NCBI RefSeq assembly: GCF_016598575.1
Contig: NZ_CP066801.1
Location: 4,754,501 to 4,818,500 of the forward strand
Reading direction: 5' to 3'
From: Streptomyces sp. HSG2
GTDB taxonomy: Bacteria; Actinomycetota; Actinomycetes; Streptomycetales; Streptomycetaceae
Length of the DNA stretch: 64,000 bases
Shown here in pieces: positions 25,148 to 34,265 of the stretch; position 1 is the stretch's first letter, and each line of letters opens with the position of its first letter. Made by a program: the position numbers and the translations under genes. The notes beneath the pieces were generated by a model. That model worked only from the letters and a program-made list of their open reading frames with translations. It did not search any database and was not told the DNA's origin.

Positions 25148-26836
25148 TCAAAGAGCCGCCAGTTCGTCGACCAGGTCGTCGAGGCCGAGCGAACCCTGCG
25201 ACAGGGCGGCCATGTGCCAGGCCTTGAGGTCGAAGGCGGCGCCGTGCCGGGCGCTCGCCTTCTCCCGGCCCGCCAGCCAGGCCCGCTCGCCCAACTTGTA
25301 GCCGATCGCCTGACCCGGGATCGACAGGTAGCGCGTCAGTTCACTCTCCACGTAGTCGGGCGGCCGGCTGCTGTGCGCGCCGAAGAACTCCTCGGCCAGC
25401 GCCGGCGTCCATCGCTCACCGGGATGGAAGGGGGAGTCGGATGGGATCCTCAGCTCCAGATGCATGCCGATGTCGACGATGACCCGGGTCGCCCGCATCA
25501 TCTGCGCGTCCAGGTACCCCAGCCGCTCCTCGGGGTCGGTGAGGAAGCCGAGTTCGTCCATCAACCGTTCCGCGTACAGCGCCCATCCCTCGGCGTTGGC
25601 GCTGACCAATCCGACGGTGGCCTGGTAGCGCGACAGGTCACCCGCCACGTGCACCCACTGCGCCAACTGGAGATGATGCCCGGGCACGCCCTCGTGGTAC
25701 CAGGTCGAGACGAGGTCGTAGACCGGGAAGCGACGCTGCCCCATCGTCGGCAGCCAGGTGCGTCCCGGGCGTCCGAAGTCCTCCGAGGGCGGTGTGTAGT
25801 ACGGTGCCGCCGCGCTGCCGGCCGGCGCGATCCGCGACTCCACCCGGCGGACCCGGTCCGCGAGCTCGAAATGCGTGCCGTCGAGTCGTTCGATGGCCTG
25901 TTCCATCAGGCTCTGGAGCCATTCCCGAGCTTCCTCGACGCCCTCGATGTGCCGGCCGTGCTCGTCGAGGTGCGCCAGCGCCGTCCAGGGGGACCGCGCT
26001 CCGGGGAGGACCTTGCGCGCCTCCTCTCGCATCTCGCCCATCAGACGGTGGTACTCGGCCCAGCCGTAGGCGTACGCCTCGTCCAGATCCAGGTCGGTGC
26101 CGTTGTAGTAGCGCGCCCAGCGTCCGTAGCGCTCCCGGCCCACCGCGTCCGGCTCACCCTCGACGGTCGGGGCGTACTCCTCGCGCAGCCACGTGCGCAG
26201 ATCCGCCAGCGCCCCGGTCGCGGTCTTCGCCGCCGCGTCCAACTCGCCCCGCATGTCGTCCGGGCCGGGGGTGACGAACTCCTCGAACCAGCCTCGCCCA
26301 CCGCCTACGTCGGTCCATTCCCCGAGCTGCCCGATCAGCGCGGCGGTGGGGCGCGGTGCGGCGAGCGCGCCGCGTTCCAGGCCCAGTGCCAGGGACTGCC
26401 GGTACCCGGCCAGCGCGGCGGGAACGCCCCGCAGCCGTTCGGCGACCCGCGCCCAGTCGTCGTCGGTCTCCGTGGGGGTCAGTGCGAAGACCTCCCGCAC
26501 GGCGTGCGCGGGCGTCTCCATGTTGCCCGTCGACCGGAGGGCCTCGCCCGCATCGTGCACGGCCAACTCCGCGGTGAGTCGCTCGCGCAGCAGACGGGCA
26601 CACCGCCGCTCCACGTCGCGATCCCCGCCGGGCCGGCTCTCGGCCGCCCCCAGAGAGGCGAGTGTGGAGCGGGCCAACGCCGCGAGTGCCTCCCGGCCTT
26701 CGGGCGAGTAGTCCGGGAGCCGCGCCGAGCTCTCGGGTACTCCCAGATACGTGCCGGTCACCGGGTCGAGGGCGACCAGTTCGTCGAGGTGGGCGTCGGC
26801 CACGTCGCGGGGCAGCGGGTGCTTCTCGTGCGTCAT
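25148..26836 (-). CDS. DUF885 peptidase-like protein
   Basis: A 562-residue protein of the DUF885 family, distantly related to gluzincin metallopeptidases. The key segment is STWYHEGVPGHHLQLAQWV near residue 385, with an HExxxxH-like set of histidines, and a downstream helix with SANAEGWALYAERLMDELGF that supplies the glutamate. No signal peptide is seen, so it is cytosolic. Its substrates are unknown; peptides are likely. The start is the ATG at 26836 (MTHEKHPLPR) rather than the upstream ATG at 26902, which would add a Pro/Gly tail. Confidence 0.88.
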   Translation of the reverse strand: MTHEKHPLPRDVADAHLDELVALDPVTGTYLGVPESSARLPDYSPEGREALAALARSTLASLGAAESRPGGDRDVERRCARLLRERLTAELAVHDAGEALRSTGNMETPAHAVREVFALTPTETDDDWARVAERLRGVPAALAGYRQSLALGLERGALAAPRPTAALIGQLGEWTDVGGGRGWFEEFVTPGPDDMRGELDAAAKTATGALADLRTWLREEYAPTVEGEPDAVGRERYGRWARYYNGTDLDLDEAYAYGWAEYHRLMGEMREEARKVLPGARSPWTALAHLDEHGRHIEGVEEAREWLQSLMEQAIERLDGTHFELADRVRRVESRIAPAGSAAAPYYTPPSEDFGRPGRTWLPTMGQRRFPVYDLVSTWYHEGVPGHHLQLAQWVHVAGDLSRYQATVGLVSANAEGWALYAERLMDELGFLTDPEERLGYLDAQMMRATRVIVDIGMHLELRIPSDSPFHPGERWTPALAEEFFGAHSSRPPDYVESELTRYLSIPGQAIGYKLGERAWLAGREKASARHGAAFDLKAWHMAALSQGSLGLDDLVDELAAL

Positions 26837-26971
26837 GGTTCTCCGTGGTGTCGAGAGGCCGGCGGCTTGTGCGCCACCGGGAGGGGGAGGGTCGGCGGCC
26901 ATGGTCCTACAGGGGGAGGCGTGCTGTCCGCCCGACCGCCTGGGCTCGGTGCCGTGCGTGACCGATTCCGT

Positions 26972-27454
26972 TCAGCGGGTGGCGGACGGGGGCAGCAGCG
27001 GTCCGCACTCCCACTGTTGGAAGATCAACCGGGTCTCGACCCGGGCCACCTCGCGGCGCGCCGTGAACTCGTCCAGGACGAGACGCTGCAGATCCGCCGC
27101 GTCGGCCACCGCGACGTGGACCAGGTAGTCGTCAGGGCCTGTCAGGTGGAAGACCGTCCGGGACTCCGGCAGTGCGCGAATCCGGTCGACGAACGGACCC
27201 ACCAATTCCCGGCGGTGCGGACGGACCTGGACCGACAGCAGAGCCTGCAAACCTCGGCCGATCCGGGCCGGGTCCACCTCCAGCCGATGGCCCAGGACGA
27301 CCCCTGCCCGGCGCAACCGGTTGACCCGGTCGAGGCAGGTGGAGGGGGCGACGCCGAGCTGGGCGGCCAGATCGCGGTACGTGGTCCGCGCGTCGTTCTG
27401 CAACCTCCGCAACAGATCGAGATCGACCGTGTCCAGTTCGACGGAATCGCTCAT
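26972..27454 (-). CDS. Lrp/AsnC-family regulator
   Basis: A 160-residue feast/famine regulator. Residues 9-65 form the winged helix (VDLDLLRRLQNDARTTYRDL, APSTCLDRVNRLRRAGVVLG), and residues 75-145 the RAM ligand-binding domain with a VFHLTGPDDYLVHVAVAD strand. It is divergent from the PLP enzyme gene with a 59-base gap, so it very likely controls that gene in response to an amino acid such as methionine or cysteine. Confidence 0.92.
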   Translation of the reverse strand: MSDSVELDTVDLDLLRRLQNDARTTYRDLAAQLGVAPSTCLDRVNRLRRAGVVLGHRLEVDPARIGRGLQALLSVQVRPHRRELVGPFVDRIRALPESRTVFHLTGPDDYLVHVAVADAADLQRLVLDEFTARREVARVETRLIFQQWECGPLLPPSATR

Positions 27455-27513
27455 TCGTCGAACGTAACACGGAAAGTAAGCATGACTGATCGAATTCTGT
27501 TCACCCTACGCGC

Positions 27514-28734
27514 ATGGACACTGCGCGCGCTCACCCTCCCCACCTCGATTCCACCGCGCCGGCGGGGGGCCGCACCCGGGCCCTGGCCACCGAGGCGGTG
27601 CACGCCGGACGAGACGACCTGGCCGCCCAGGGTCTGCACGCCCCGCCGATCGACCTCTCCACGACCTACCCCTCCCACGACAGTCGCGGCGAGGCCGAGC
27701 GCATCGACTCCTTCGCGACCACCGGTGCCGAGCCGGAGGGCCCGCCCGTCTACGGAAGGCTGGGCAACCCCACCGTCGCCCGCTTCGAGACGGCCCTCGC
27801 CAAGCTGGAGGGCACCGAGTCCGCGGTGGCCTTCGCCAGCGGCATGGCCGCGCTGAGCGCCGTGCTGCTCGCACGCGCCTCCATGGGGCTGCGACACGTC
27901 GTCGCCGTCCGGCCGCTGTACGGTTGCAGTGATCACCTCCTCACGGCCGGACTGCTGGGTTCCGAGGTGACCTGGACCGACCCCGCGGGCATCGCCGCCT
28001 CGCTCCGCCCCGACACCGGCCTCGTCCTCGTCGAGTCGCCCGCCAACCCGACGCTGGCGGAGATCGACCTGGAGGGCGTCGCCGATTCCTGTGGATCCGT
28101 GCCGCTGCTGGTGGACAACACCTTCGCCACCCCGGTCCTCCAGCGGCCGGCCGAGCACGGCGCCCGAATGATCCTGCACAGTGCCACCAAGTACCTGGGC
28201 GGCCATGGTGACGTCCTCGCCGGTGTCGTGGCCTGCGACGAGGAGTTCGCCGGCCGGCTTCGACAGATCCGGTTCGCCACCGGTGGCGTCCTGCACCCGC
28301 TCGCCGGCTATCTGCTCCTGCGCGGTCTGTCGACCCTGCCGGTCCGGGTGCGCGCCGCCTCGGCCAACGCCGCCGAGCTCGCCGCGCGGCTCGCCGCCGA
28401 CCCCCGCGTCGAACGGGTCCACTACCCCCGCATCGGAGGCGCCATGGTCGCCTTCGAGACCTACGGGGACCCGCACCGGGTGACGGCCGGAGTCCGGCTC
28501 GTCACGCCCGCGGTCAGCCTCGGCAGCGTCGACACCCTCATCCAGCACCCGGCCTCGATCAGCCACCGCATCGTGGACGCGGACGACCGCCGCGGCGCCG
28601 GCGTCGGCGAACGGCTGCTGCGGCTGTCCGTCGGGCTGGAGGACGTCGAGGACCTCTGGGCCGACCTGGACCGGGCGTTGGGGGAGCCCCAGGCGGCGAT
28701 CCGGCTCCGGGAGGCGCTGTCGGCCGTCGAATGA
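27514..28734 (+). CDS. PLP trans-sulfuration enzyme (Met/Cys gamma-lyase-like)
   Basis: A 406-residue Cys/Met metabolism PLP enzyme. Seen: PIDLSTTYPSHDSRGEAERI, YGRLGNPT, the phosphate-binding AFASGMAALSAV, LVESPANPTLAEID, the Asp in LLVDNTFATPVLQ, and the PLP lysine in SATKYLGGHGD near residue 221. The C-terminal region has TPAVSLGSVDTLIQHPAS and LLRLSVGLEDVEDL. Methionine gamma-lyase or cystathionine gamma-lyase are both possible; the divergent Lrp regulator favours a catabolic, amino-acid induced role. The first 30 residues are variable and the ATG at 27514 is the first start. Confidence 0.88.
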   Translation: MDTARAHPPHLDSTAPAGGRTRALATEAVHAGRDDLAAQGLHAPPIDLSTTYPSHDSRGEAERIDSFATTGAEPEGPPVYGRLGNPTVARFETALAKLEGTESAVAFASGMAALSAVLLARASMGLRHVVAVRPLYGCSDHLLTAGLLGSEVTWTDPAGIAASLRPDTGLVLVESPANPTLAEIDLEGVADSCGSVPLLVDNTFATPVLQRPAEHGARMILHSATKYLGGHGDVLAGVVACDEEFAGRLRQIRFATGGVLHPLAGYLLLRGLSTLPVRVRAASANAAELAARLAADPRVERVHYPRIGGAMVAFETYGDPHRVTAGVRLVTPAVSLGSVDTLIQHPASISHRIVDADDRRGAGVGERLLRLSVGLEDVEDLWADLDRALGEPQAAIRLREALSAVE

Positions 28735-28751
28735 CGGGTGTCGCGGGGCAG

Positions 28752-30047
28752 TCAGCCTCTGACCACGGGACCCTCCGGCCGGTGCGGTGAACCGGCCGGA
28801 GCGGCGGCCTCCAGACGGGCGGTGACGACGAGGGTCCCGTCGTCGAAGCGGTAGTCGAGCGGCAGGCCAAGCCCGCGCATGCTCGCGATCATCCCGGTGT
28901 TGGAAGGCTGCGTCACGGCGTACACGCTCCCACACCCCGCGTCCGCCGCCATCGAGACCAACCGTGCCAGCAGCGCGCGTCCGACGCCGCGCCGCTGCCA
29001 GGCGTCCTCGACGAGCAGCGCGATCTCCGTGTCGTCGCCGTCCCACATCATGTGGCCCAATCCGACGATCCGGCCGGAGTCCGTCAGGACCGCGAGGGTC
29101 CGGCCGAAGTGCGGACCGAGCAGGTGACGCAGATAGCGATCCGCGTCGTGGACGGGGCCGTGGTAGCGGAGCCTGAGGGAGGCGCGCGAGCAGCGTCGGT
29201 GCATGTCCCCGGCCGCCCTCAGGTCGCCGATGCCCGCGCGTCGCACGGTCACGTCCCCGCCTTCGCACAGCGGGAGGTCCTCCTCCCGACCCGGTGGCGT
29301 CCGCGGCCCCAGTCGTGCGTCCAGGCCGACCAACGCGCGCGCCCGGGCGAACTCGGTCGGGGTGAAGGGCGGATCGGACCGCTCGACGCTGATCACCTCT
29401 CCCTCGGGCGAGGGCAGCAGCATCCGCGTCTCCTCCAACACCCCCTCCGGCGGCACCTCCTGGATTCCCCGGGAGGCCGCGGCCCCGAGTCTCCCGGTCG
29501 ACCGGACCACGCATCGACCCAGCAACCCGCGGAGCGCGGAGGGGAGTTCCGCGGGGTCCAGCGCGGTGCGCGTCGCGAGTGCCAGGACCTGTGTGGGAGT
29601 GTCCACCAGTTCGCGTGCCTCGGCCGGTTCCGTTGCGACATCGCGACCCCCCGCCGCCGTCACCGCGTGGACCAGGGCCGTTGTGCACAACCCCCCGGGA
29701 GCGCGCAGCACGAACTCGTCCACCGTGCCGACTTCCAGTGGATGCGTCTGGAGGCTCAGCACGTCCACCCGCAGCGCCGCCAACGCCGCGCACAGCGTGG
29801 CCAGGGAACCGGGCTCGTCCCTGACGGTGGCGCGCAGTCGCCACAGGCGCGTCGGATCCGGCCCCACCTCCGGCGCTTCACCGGCCGGATCCGGCCGGTG
29901 AAGCGAGGGGGACGAGGTCGCGACGCCCGCGGTCCCCGCGAGGGGAGGGGAGGCGCTTCGGCGCGACCACCACGATCTGGGCGCCGTCGCGAGGGAGAGG
30001 ACGACGCGCTGGTAGCGGCGGGCCACTTCGGATGCGTCTCGACTCAT
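28752..30047 (-). CDS. ACT domain - GNAT acetyltransferase fusion
   Basis: A 431-residue protein with two recognisable domains. Residues 68-135 look like an ACT ligand-binding domain (LWRLRATVRDEPGSLATLCA, ALAALRVDVLSLQTHPL). Residues 264-410 form a GNAT fold, with the acetyl-CoA loop in AWQRRGVGRALLARLV and a beta bulge TEIALLVEDAW. The linker between them carries degenerate repeats. The architecture suggests acetylation controlled by an amino acid, like ACT- or cyclic-AMP-regulated lysine acetyltransferases in actinobacteria. The target is unknown. ATG 30047 is chosen; an in-frame ATG at 30125 is possible. Confidence 0.82.
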   Translation of the reverse strand: MSRDASEVARRYQRVVLSLATAPRSWWSRRSASPPLAGTAGVATSSPSLHRPDPAGEAPEVGPDPTRLWRLRATVRDEPGSLATLCAALAALRVDVLSLQTHPLEVGTVDEFVLRAPGGLCTTALVHAVTAAGGRDVATEPAEARELVDTPTQVLALATRTALDPAELPSALRGLLGRCVVRSTGRLGAAASRGIQEVPPEGVLEETRMLLPSPEGEVISVERSDPPFTPTEFARARALVGLDARLGPRTPPGREEDLPLCEGGDVTVRRAGIGDLRAAGDMHRRCSRASLRLRYHGPVHDADRYLRHLLGPHFGRTLAVLTDSGRIVGLGHMMWDGDDTEIALLVEDAWQRRGVGRALLARLVSMAADAGCGSVYAVTQPSNTGMIASMRGLGLPLDYRFDDGTLVVTARLEAAAPAGSPHRPEGPVVRG

Positions 30048-30265
30048 GAGTCGACGGTGGACGAACCCTGTTGCGTGATCACGAACGGTCGATGACCGAC
30101 GGGTAAAAAGTCCATCTGGGTGCATTTGTTGAGCTTTCTCGCGTCGACGGTGCTCGACGGAGCCCCGGACCGTCCGACACCGCCACGAACGGGGGAAGCC
30201 GGTGCGCGCGGGTGGCCGGGGCTGACACGCCGCCAACTGTCGGTGCCACACGCTTTACTGACTTC

Positions 30266-30706
30266 GTGGACATCGCCCGACACCTGGCTCTCATCGACGC
30301 GCTGTGCTCCCGTCCCTTTCCGGCGGGGCCGGGCCCGACCCCGTTCGGCACCGGCGGCCCCGGTCGCCACGTGGCCGTGTTGGAGAGCAGCCACGGCCTG
30401 CGTGCCGGTGACGCGGCCCTCCGGCCGGCGGCGGTTCGGCGGTGCGAGGACGCCCGCGAAGCGGTTCGAGACCGATTGGACGCCCGCTGGGGCGAGGCGC
30501 CGCCCTGGAACCTGCAGACGGTGCTGTTGCGCACGGAAGGGGAGGAGATCCCCGAACCCTGGGCGGAGTTGAGTGCCCGCGCGCGGGTGGCCGGCCTGTG
30601 GGAGGCGGCCGGGACGGACCGCTGGGTCGCCGTCGCCGTGGCCGACCTGGACGAGGCCGACGAGGTCCAACTCCTCGCCGTGGTCACCACGACCGCGCCG
30701 CCGTGA
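30266..30706 (+). CDS. Hypothetical protein
   Basis: A 146-residue soluble protein with no family I recognise. It starts at GTG 30266 (VDIARHLALIDALCSR) or perhaps earlier in the same frame at 30212. It has a loop with GGPGRHVAVLESSHGLRAG, a charged helix RRCEDAREAVRDRLDARWG, and strands NLQTVLLRTEGEEIPEPW and WVAVAVADLDEADEVQLLA. The alternating strand and helix composition and good codon bias argue for a real gene. It is convergent with purB, with a perfect palindrome between them. Confidence 0.6.
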   Translation: MDIARHLALIDALCSRPFPAGPGPTPFGTGGPGRHVAVLESSHGLRAGDAALRPAAVRRCEDAREAVRDRLDARWGEAPPWNLQTVLLRTEGEEIPEPWAELSARARVAGLWEAAGTDRWVAVAVADLDEADEVQLLAVVTTTAPP

Positions 30707-30730
30707 CCGGCGGCCGGGCCCGGCCGCCGG
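30707..30730. terminator. 24-base perfect palindrome between convergent genes
   Basis: The 24 bases starting directly after the TGA at 30704-30706 equal their own reverse complement. It consists only of G and C, is placed between the hypothetical gene and the convergent purB, and likely serves as a bidirectional transcription stop. Confidence 0.55.
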
Positions 30731-30844
30731 CGTCCGCGCGACGGTCCCCGAAACCGGGCCCGGGGACCGTGGCGACCGGGACGGAACCCGTACGCGGCGA
30801 GCCGACACGCGGGCCGCGAGGTCGCCCCCGCCGCCCGGTGCTCG

Positions 30845-32287
30845 TCAGAGAATCGCCCCCGGGGTGTATCCCGCGGCCTCGGGACGCCGCTCGACGATCT
30901 CCCCGACGCGCGCGGCCACGGCGCCCACCTGGTCCGCCGCGGCGCCGGTGAAGGACAGAGCGTCCGCCATCAGCGCGGCCAACCGCTCGCGGTCCAGGGG
31001 AATCCGCTCGTCGTCGGCGAGTCGGTCCAGCAACTCGTTGCGCTCGGTGCCCCGCTCCCGCATCGACAGAGCGGCGGCCACGGCGTTCTCCTTGATCGCC
31101 TCGTGCGCGGCCTCCCGTCCGACTCCGGCGCGCACCGCCGCCATCAGCACCTTGGTCGTGGCCAGGAAGGGCAGGTACCGGTCCAACTCGCGGGCGACGA
31201 CGGCGGGGAAGGCCCCGAACTCGTCCAACACGGTCAGGAAGGTCTCCAAGAGCCCGTCCAAGGCGAAGAACGCGTCCGGAAGGGCGACGCGGCGTACCAC
31301 CGAGCAGGACACGTCCCCCTCGTTCCACTGGTCGCCCGCCAACTCCCCGGTCATCGACGCGTAGCCGCGCAGGATCACCATCAGCCCGTTCACCCGCTCG
31401 CAGGACCGGGTGTTCATCTTGTGCGGCATCGCCGACGAGCCGACCTGTCCGGGCTTGAAGCCCTCGGTGACGAGATCGTGCCCGGCCATCAACCGGATCG
31501 TCTTCGCCAGCGAAGAGGGCGCCGCCGCCACCTGCACCAGCGCGGTCACCACCTCGTAGTCCAACGACCTCGGGTACACCTGCCCGACCGAGCCGAACGT
31601 TCGGGAGAAGCCCAGGTGGGAGGCGATCCGACCCTCCAACTCGGCGAGCCGGTCCCCGTCGCCCCCCAGCAGGTCCAGCATGTCCTGGGCGGTGCCGACC
31701 GGCCCCTTGATCCCTCGCAGGGGATAGCGCCCGATCAACTCCTCCAGGCGGCCGTAGGCGACCAGCAACTCGTCCGCCGCGGTCGCGAACCGCTTGCCCA
31801 GGGTCGTGGCCTGGGCCGCCACGTTGTGGGAGCGGCCCGCCATCGCCATCTCCGCGTACTCGCCGGACAACCGACCCAGCCGGGCCAGCACGGCCACCGT
31901 GCGGTCGCGCACCGCCTCCAGGGAGAGACGGATCTGCAGCTGTTCCACGTTCTCCGTCAGGTCCCGCGAGGTCATGCCCTTGTGGACGTGCTCGTACCCG
32001 GCGAGGTCGTTGAACTCCTCGATGCGCGCCTTCACGTCGTGGCGGGTGACCTTCTCCCGCTCGGCGATCGAGGCCAGGTCGACCTGGTCCAGCACACCCT
32101 CGTAGGCCGCGACGGCCGCGTCGGGGACCTCCACCCCCAGGTCCTTCTGGGCGCGCAGGACGGCCAGCCAGAGTCGCCGCTCCAGCCTCACCTTCTCCTC
32201 GGGGGACCAGAGGGCGGCGAGTTCGGCGGACGCGTACCGGCCGGCGAGGACGTTCGGGATGCGGGGCTTGGCGGGAGCGGAAGTCAC
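30845..32287 (-). CDS. purB: Adenylosuccinate lyase
   Basis: A 480-residue lyase that makes AICAR and AMP in purine synthesis. The family signature SSAMPHKMNTRSCERVNG is near residue 285, the catalytic Ser loop lies within it, and residues with TSRDLTENVEQLQIRL and AGRSHNVAAQATTLGKRF are the other two conserved blocks. The start is the GTG at 32287 (MTSAPAKPRIPNVLAGRY), because the frame continues far upstream as non-protein sequence. Length matches actinobacterial PurB. No other pur gene is near. Confidence 0.95.
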   Translation of the reverse strand: MTSAPAKPRIPNVLAGRYASAELAALWSPEEKVRLERRLWLAVLRAQKDLGVEVPDAAVAAYEGVLDQVDLASIAEREKVTRHDVKARIEEFNDLAGYEHVHKGMTSRDLTENVEQLQIRLSLEAVRDRTVAVLARLGRLSGEYAEMAMAGRSHNVAAQATTLGKRFATAADELLVAYGRLEELIGRYPLRGIKGPVGTAQDMLDLLGGDGDRLAELEGRIASHLGFSRTFGSVGQVYPRSLDYEVVTALVQVAAAPSSLAKTIRLMAGHDLVTEGFKPGQVGSSAMPHKMNTRSCERVNGLMVILRGYASMTGELAGDQWNEGDVSCSVVRRVALPDAFFALDGLLETFLTVLDEFGAFPAVVARELDRYLPFLATTKVLMAAVRAGVGREAAHEAIKENAVAAALSMRERGTERNELLDRLADDERIPLDRERLAALMADALSFTGAAADQVGAVAARVGEIVERRPEAAGYTPGAIL

Positions 32288-32364
32288 GACACCGGATCCT
32301 ACCGGGCCGGCCGGACCCGGCCTCCGTGCCCACCGCATGACGGCCCCCGCACCGGAACGCGCGC

Positions 32365-33138
32365 TCAGCCCTCGAACGTCGACAGCTCCGGTCGCTTGGG
32401 CGGTAGCCCGTCCCCCGAGGAACGGCCGGACACCCGGCGCCCGATCCACGGCAGCAGATGGTCCCGGGCGAACCGCGCGTCGGCCGCCCGTCGGGACACC
32501 CACCCCGGAGGCGGGCCAGCCGGGGCCGGCTCGCGCCAGTCCTGGTCCCGCGGCTCGTATCCCAGGGCCTCCCACACGGCCTCCGCCACCCGCCTGTGGC
32601 CCTCGCCCGTCAGATGCAACCGGTCGTCGGCCCACATCCGGGGGTCGGCGAGCGACGGCGCGCCGTACAGGTCGACGACGACGGCGCCGTGCCGCGCGGC
32701 GAGATCGTCGACGCAGGCGAACAACGCCTCCATCCGAGGCCGGAACCGCTCCATGACGGGGCCCCGACGGCCCGGACTTCGCATGAGCACCAGGCGGTCG
32801 CAGGCGGGCGCCAGCCGTTCCACGGCCTCGGTCAGGAGGGCACGGACCCGCCCCATGTCGCACGTCGGGCGCAGTGCGTCGTTGAGTCCGCCCACCAGCG
32901 TGACGACGTCCGCGCCCATCGTGGCGGCGGTGTCCACCTGCTCGTCCACGATCTGCCCGATCAGCTTGCCCCTGACCGCGAGGTTGGCGTAGCGGAACCC
33001 CGGCCTTCCGGCGGCCATCCGGGCGGCCAGCAGATCGGCCCATCCGCGGTAGGTGCCGTCGGGCAGCCGGTCCGACATGCCCTCGGTGAAGGAGTCGCCG
33101 ACGGCGACCAGGCTGGAGTGCTCGGGGATCTTCCGCAT
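32365..33138 (-). CDS. SGNH/GDSL-family hydrolase
   Basis: A 257-residue cytosolic esterase-type enzyme. The four SGNH blocks are VAVGDSFTEGMSD (catalytic Ser, residue 15), the Gly in NLAVRGKLIG, GGLNDAL (Asn), and the Asp-His pair in ADDRLHLTGEGHRRVAE. No signal peptide is visible, so a secreted lipase role is unlikely. The final 50 residues are Pro- and Arg-rich. It lies upstream of purB, with 77 bases between, and may share transcription. Confidence 0.9.
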   Translation of the reverse strand: MRKIPEHSSLVAVGDSFTEGMSDRLPDGTYRGWADLLAARMAAGRPGFRYANLAVRGKLIGQIVDEQVDTAATMGADVVTLVGGLNDALRPTCDMGRVRALLTEAVERLAPACDRLVLMRSPGRRGPVMERFRPRMEALFACVDDLAARHGAVVVDLYGAPSLADPRMWADDRLHLTGEGHRRVAEAVWEALGYEPRDQDWREPAPAGPPPGWVSRRAADARFARDHLLPWIGRRVSGRSSGDGLPPKRPELSTFEG

Positions 33139-33251
33139 GGCGCGGACATGCTAGCGCCCCGGGCGTACCCGACGGTCGGCGGCCCTTCCCCGCGCCGCCA
33201 CGCCGTCCGGCCGATCGTGGAGGGGCGGCGGGCGGGGAGCGCGAGGCCGGA

Positions 33252-34265
33252 TCAGGCGCGCCGGCCGAGCAGTTCCCGCAACACGTCCTCCATGGTCACC
33301 ATCCCGGCCAACCGGCCGTCCGAGCCCGTGACGGCCGCCAGGTGCGTCCGGCCGCCGCGCATCGCCGACAACGCGTCGTCCATCGGGGTGGTCTCCCGTA
33401 CCCGCGCGATGGACCGGATGTCCCCGACGGCGAACGGCGCGTCCCGGGGAACCGCGTCCAAGGCGTCCTTGACGTGTAGGTAGCCGACGATCCGTCGGCC
33501 GTCGTCGACCACGGGGAAGCGGGAGAACCCGGACCGCGCGGACAGCCGCTCCAGGTCGTCCGGCGTGACGCCCACCCGGGCGTACACCACGTGCCCGAGC
33601 GGCACCACCACGTCGCGCACCGGGCGTCGGCCCAGTTCCAGCGCGTCGTGCAGCCTCTCGCGGGCGCGCTGGTCGATCAGCCCCGCCTGGCCGGCGTCCG
33701 TCACGATGTCGGCCAGCTCCCGGTCCGAGAACGTCGCCGCGACCTCGTCCTGCGTCTCCACCCGCAGCAGCCGCAGCACCCCGTTGGCGAACGCGTTGAC
33801 CGTGAAGATCACCGGACGGAGGGCACGGGACAGTGCGACCAACGGGGGGCCCAGCAGCAGCGCGCTGCGCAGCGGCTCCGCCACCGCGAAGTTCTTCGGG
33901 ACCATCTCGCCCAGCAGCATGTGCAGGTAGGTGGCGAGGGCCAGCGCCAGCACGAAGGACACGGCGTGTCCGAGCCGGGACGGCACGCCGGCCGCCTCGA
34001 AGGCCGGTTCCAGCAGGTGCGCGATGGCCGGTTCCGCCACGATGCCCAGGACGAGGGTGGTCAGGGTGATGCCGAGTTGAGCCGTCGCCATCAGGGCGGA
34101 GACGTGCCTCAGCGCCCACAGCACGCTCTTGGCCCGCCGGTCGCCCTCCTCGGCGTAGGGCTCGACCTGACTGCGCCGCACCGAGATCAAGGCGAACTCG
34201 GCGCCCACGAAGAACGCGTTCAGCACCAGCATCGCCAGACCGACGAGCAGTTGCGCGGCGATCAT
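33252..34265 (-). CDS. CNNM/CBS-domain membrane protein (HlyC/CorC type), short
   Basis: A 337-residue protein with a CNNM membrane domain (residues 1-190: FFVGAEFALISVRRSQVEP, LGITLTTLVLGIVAEPAI, HMLLGEMVPKNFAVAEP) and a pair of CBS domains (residues 200-335: FSRFPVVDDGRRIVGYLHVK, HLAAVTGSDGRLAGMVTMED). It lacks the C-terminal CorC_HlyC domain found in its neighbour. The family carries out magnesium-linked transport or efflux. Start ATG 34265 overlaps the stop of the upstream gene by four bases, so they are translationally coupled and may form a heteromer. Confidence 0.9.
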   Translation of the reverse strand: MIAAQLLVGLAMLVLNAFFVGAEFALISVRRSQVEPYAEEGDRRAKSVLWALRHVSALMATAQLGITLTTLVLGIVAEPAIAHLLEPAFEAAGVPSRLGHAVSFVLALALATYLHMLLGEMVPKNFAVAEPLRSALLLGPPLVALSRALRPVIFTVNAFANGVLRLLRVETQDEVAATFSDRELADIVTDAGQAGLIDQRARERLHDALELGRRPVRDVVVPLGHVVYARVGVTPDDLERLSARSGFSRFPVVDDGRRIVGYLHVKDALDAVPRDAPFAVGDIRSIARVRETTPMDDALSAMRGGRTHLAAVTGSDGRLAGMVTMEDVLRELLGRRA

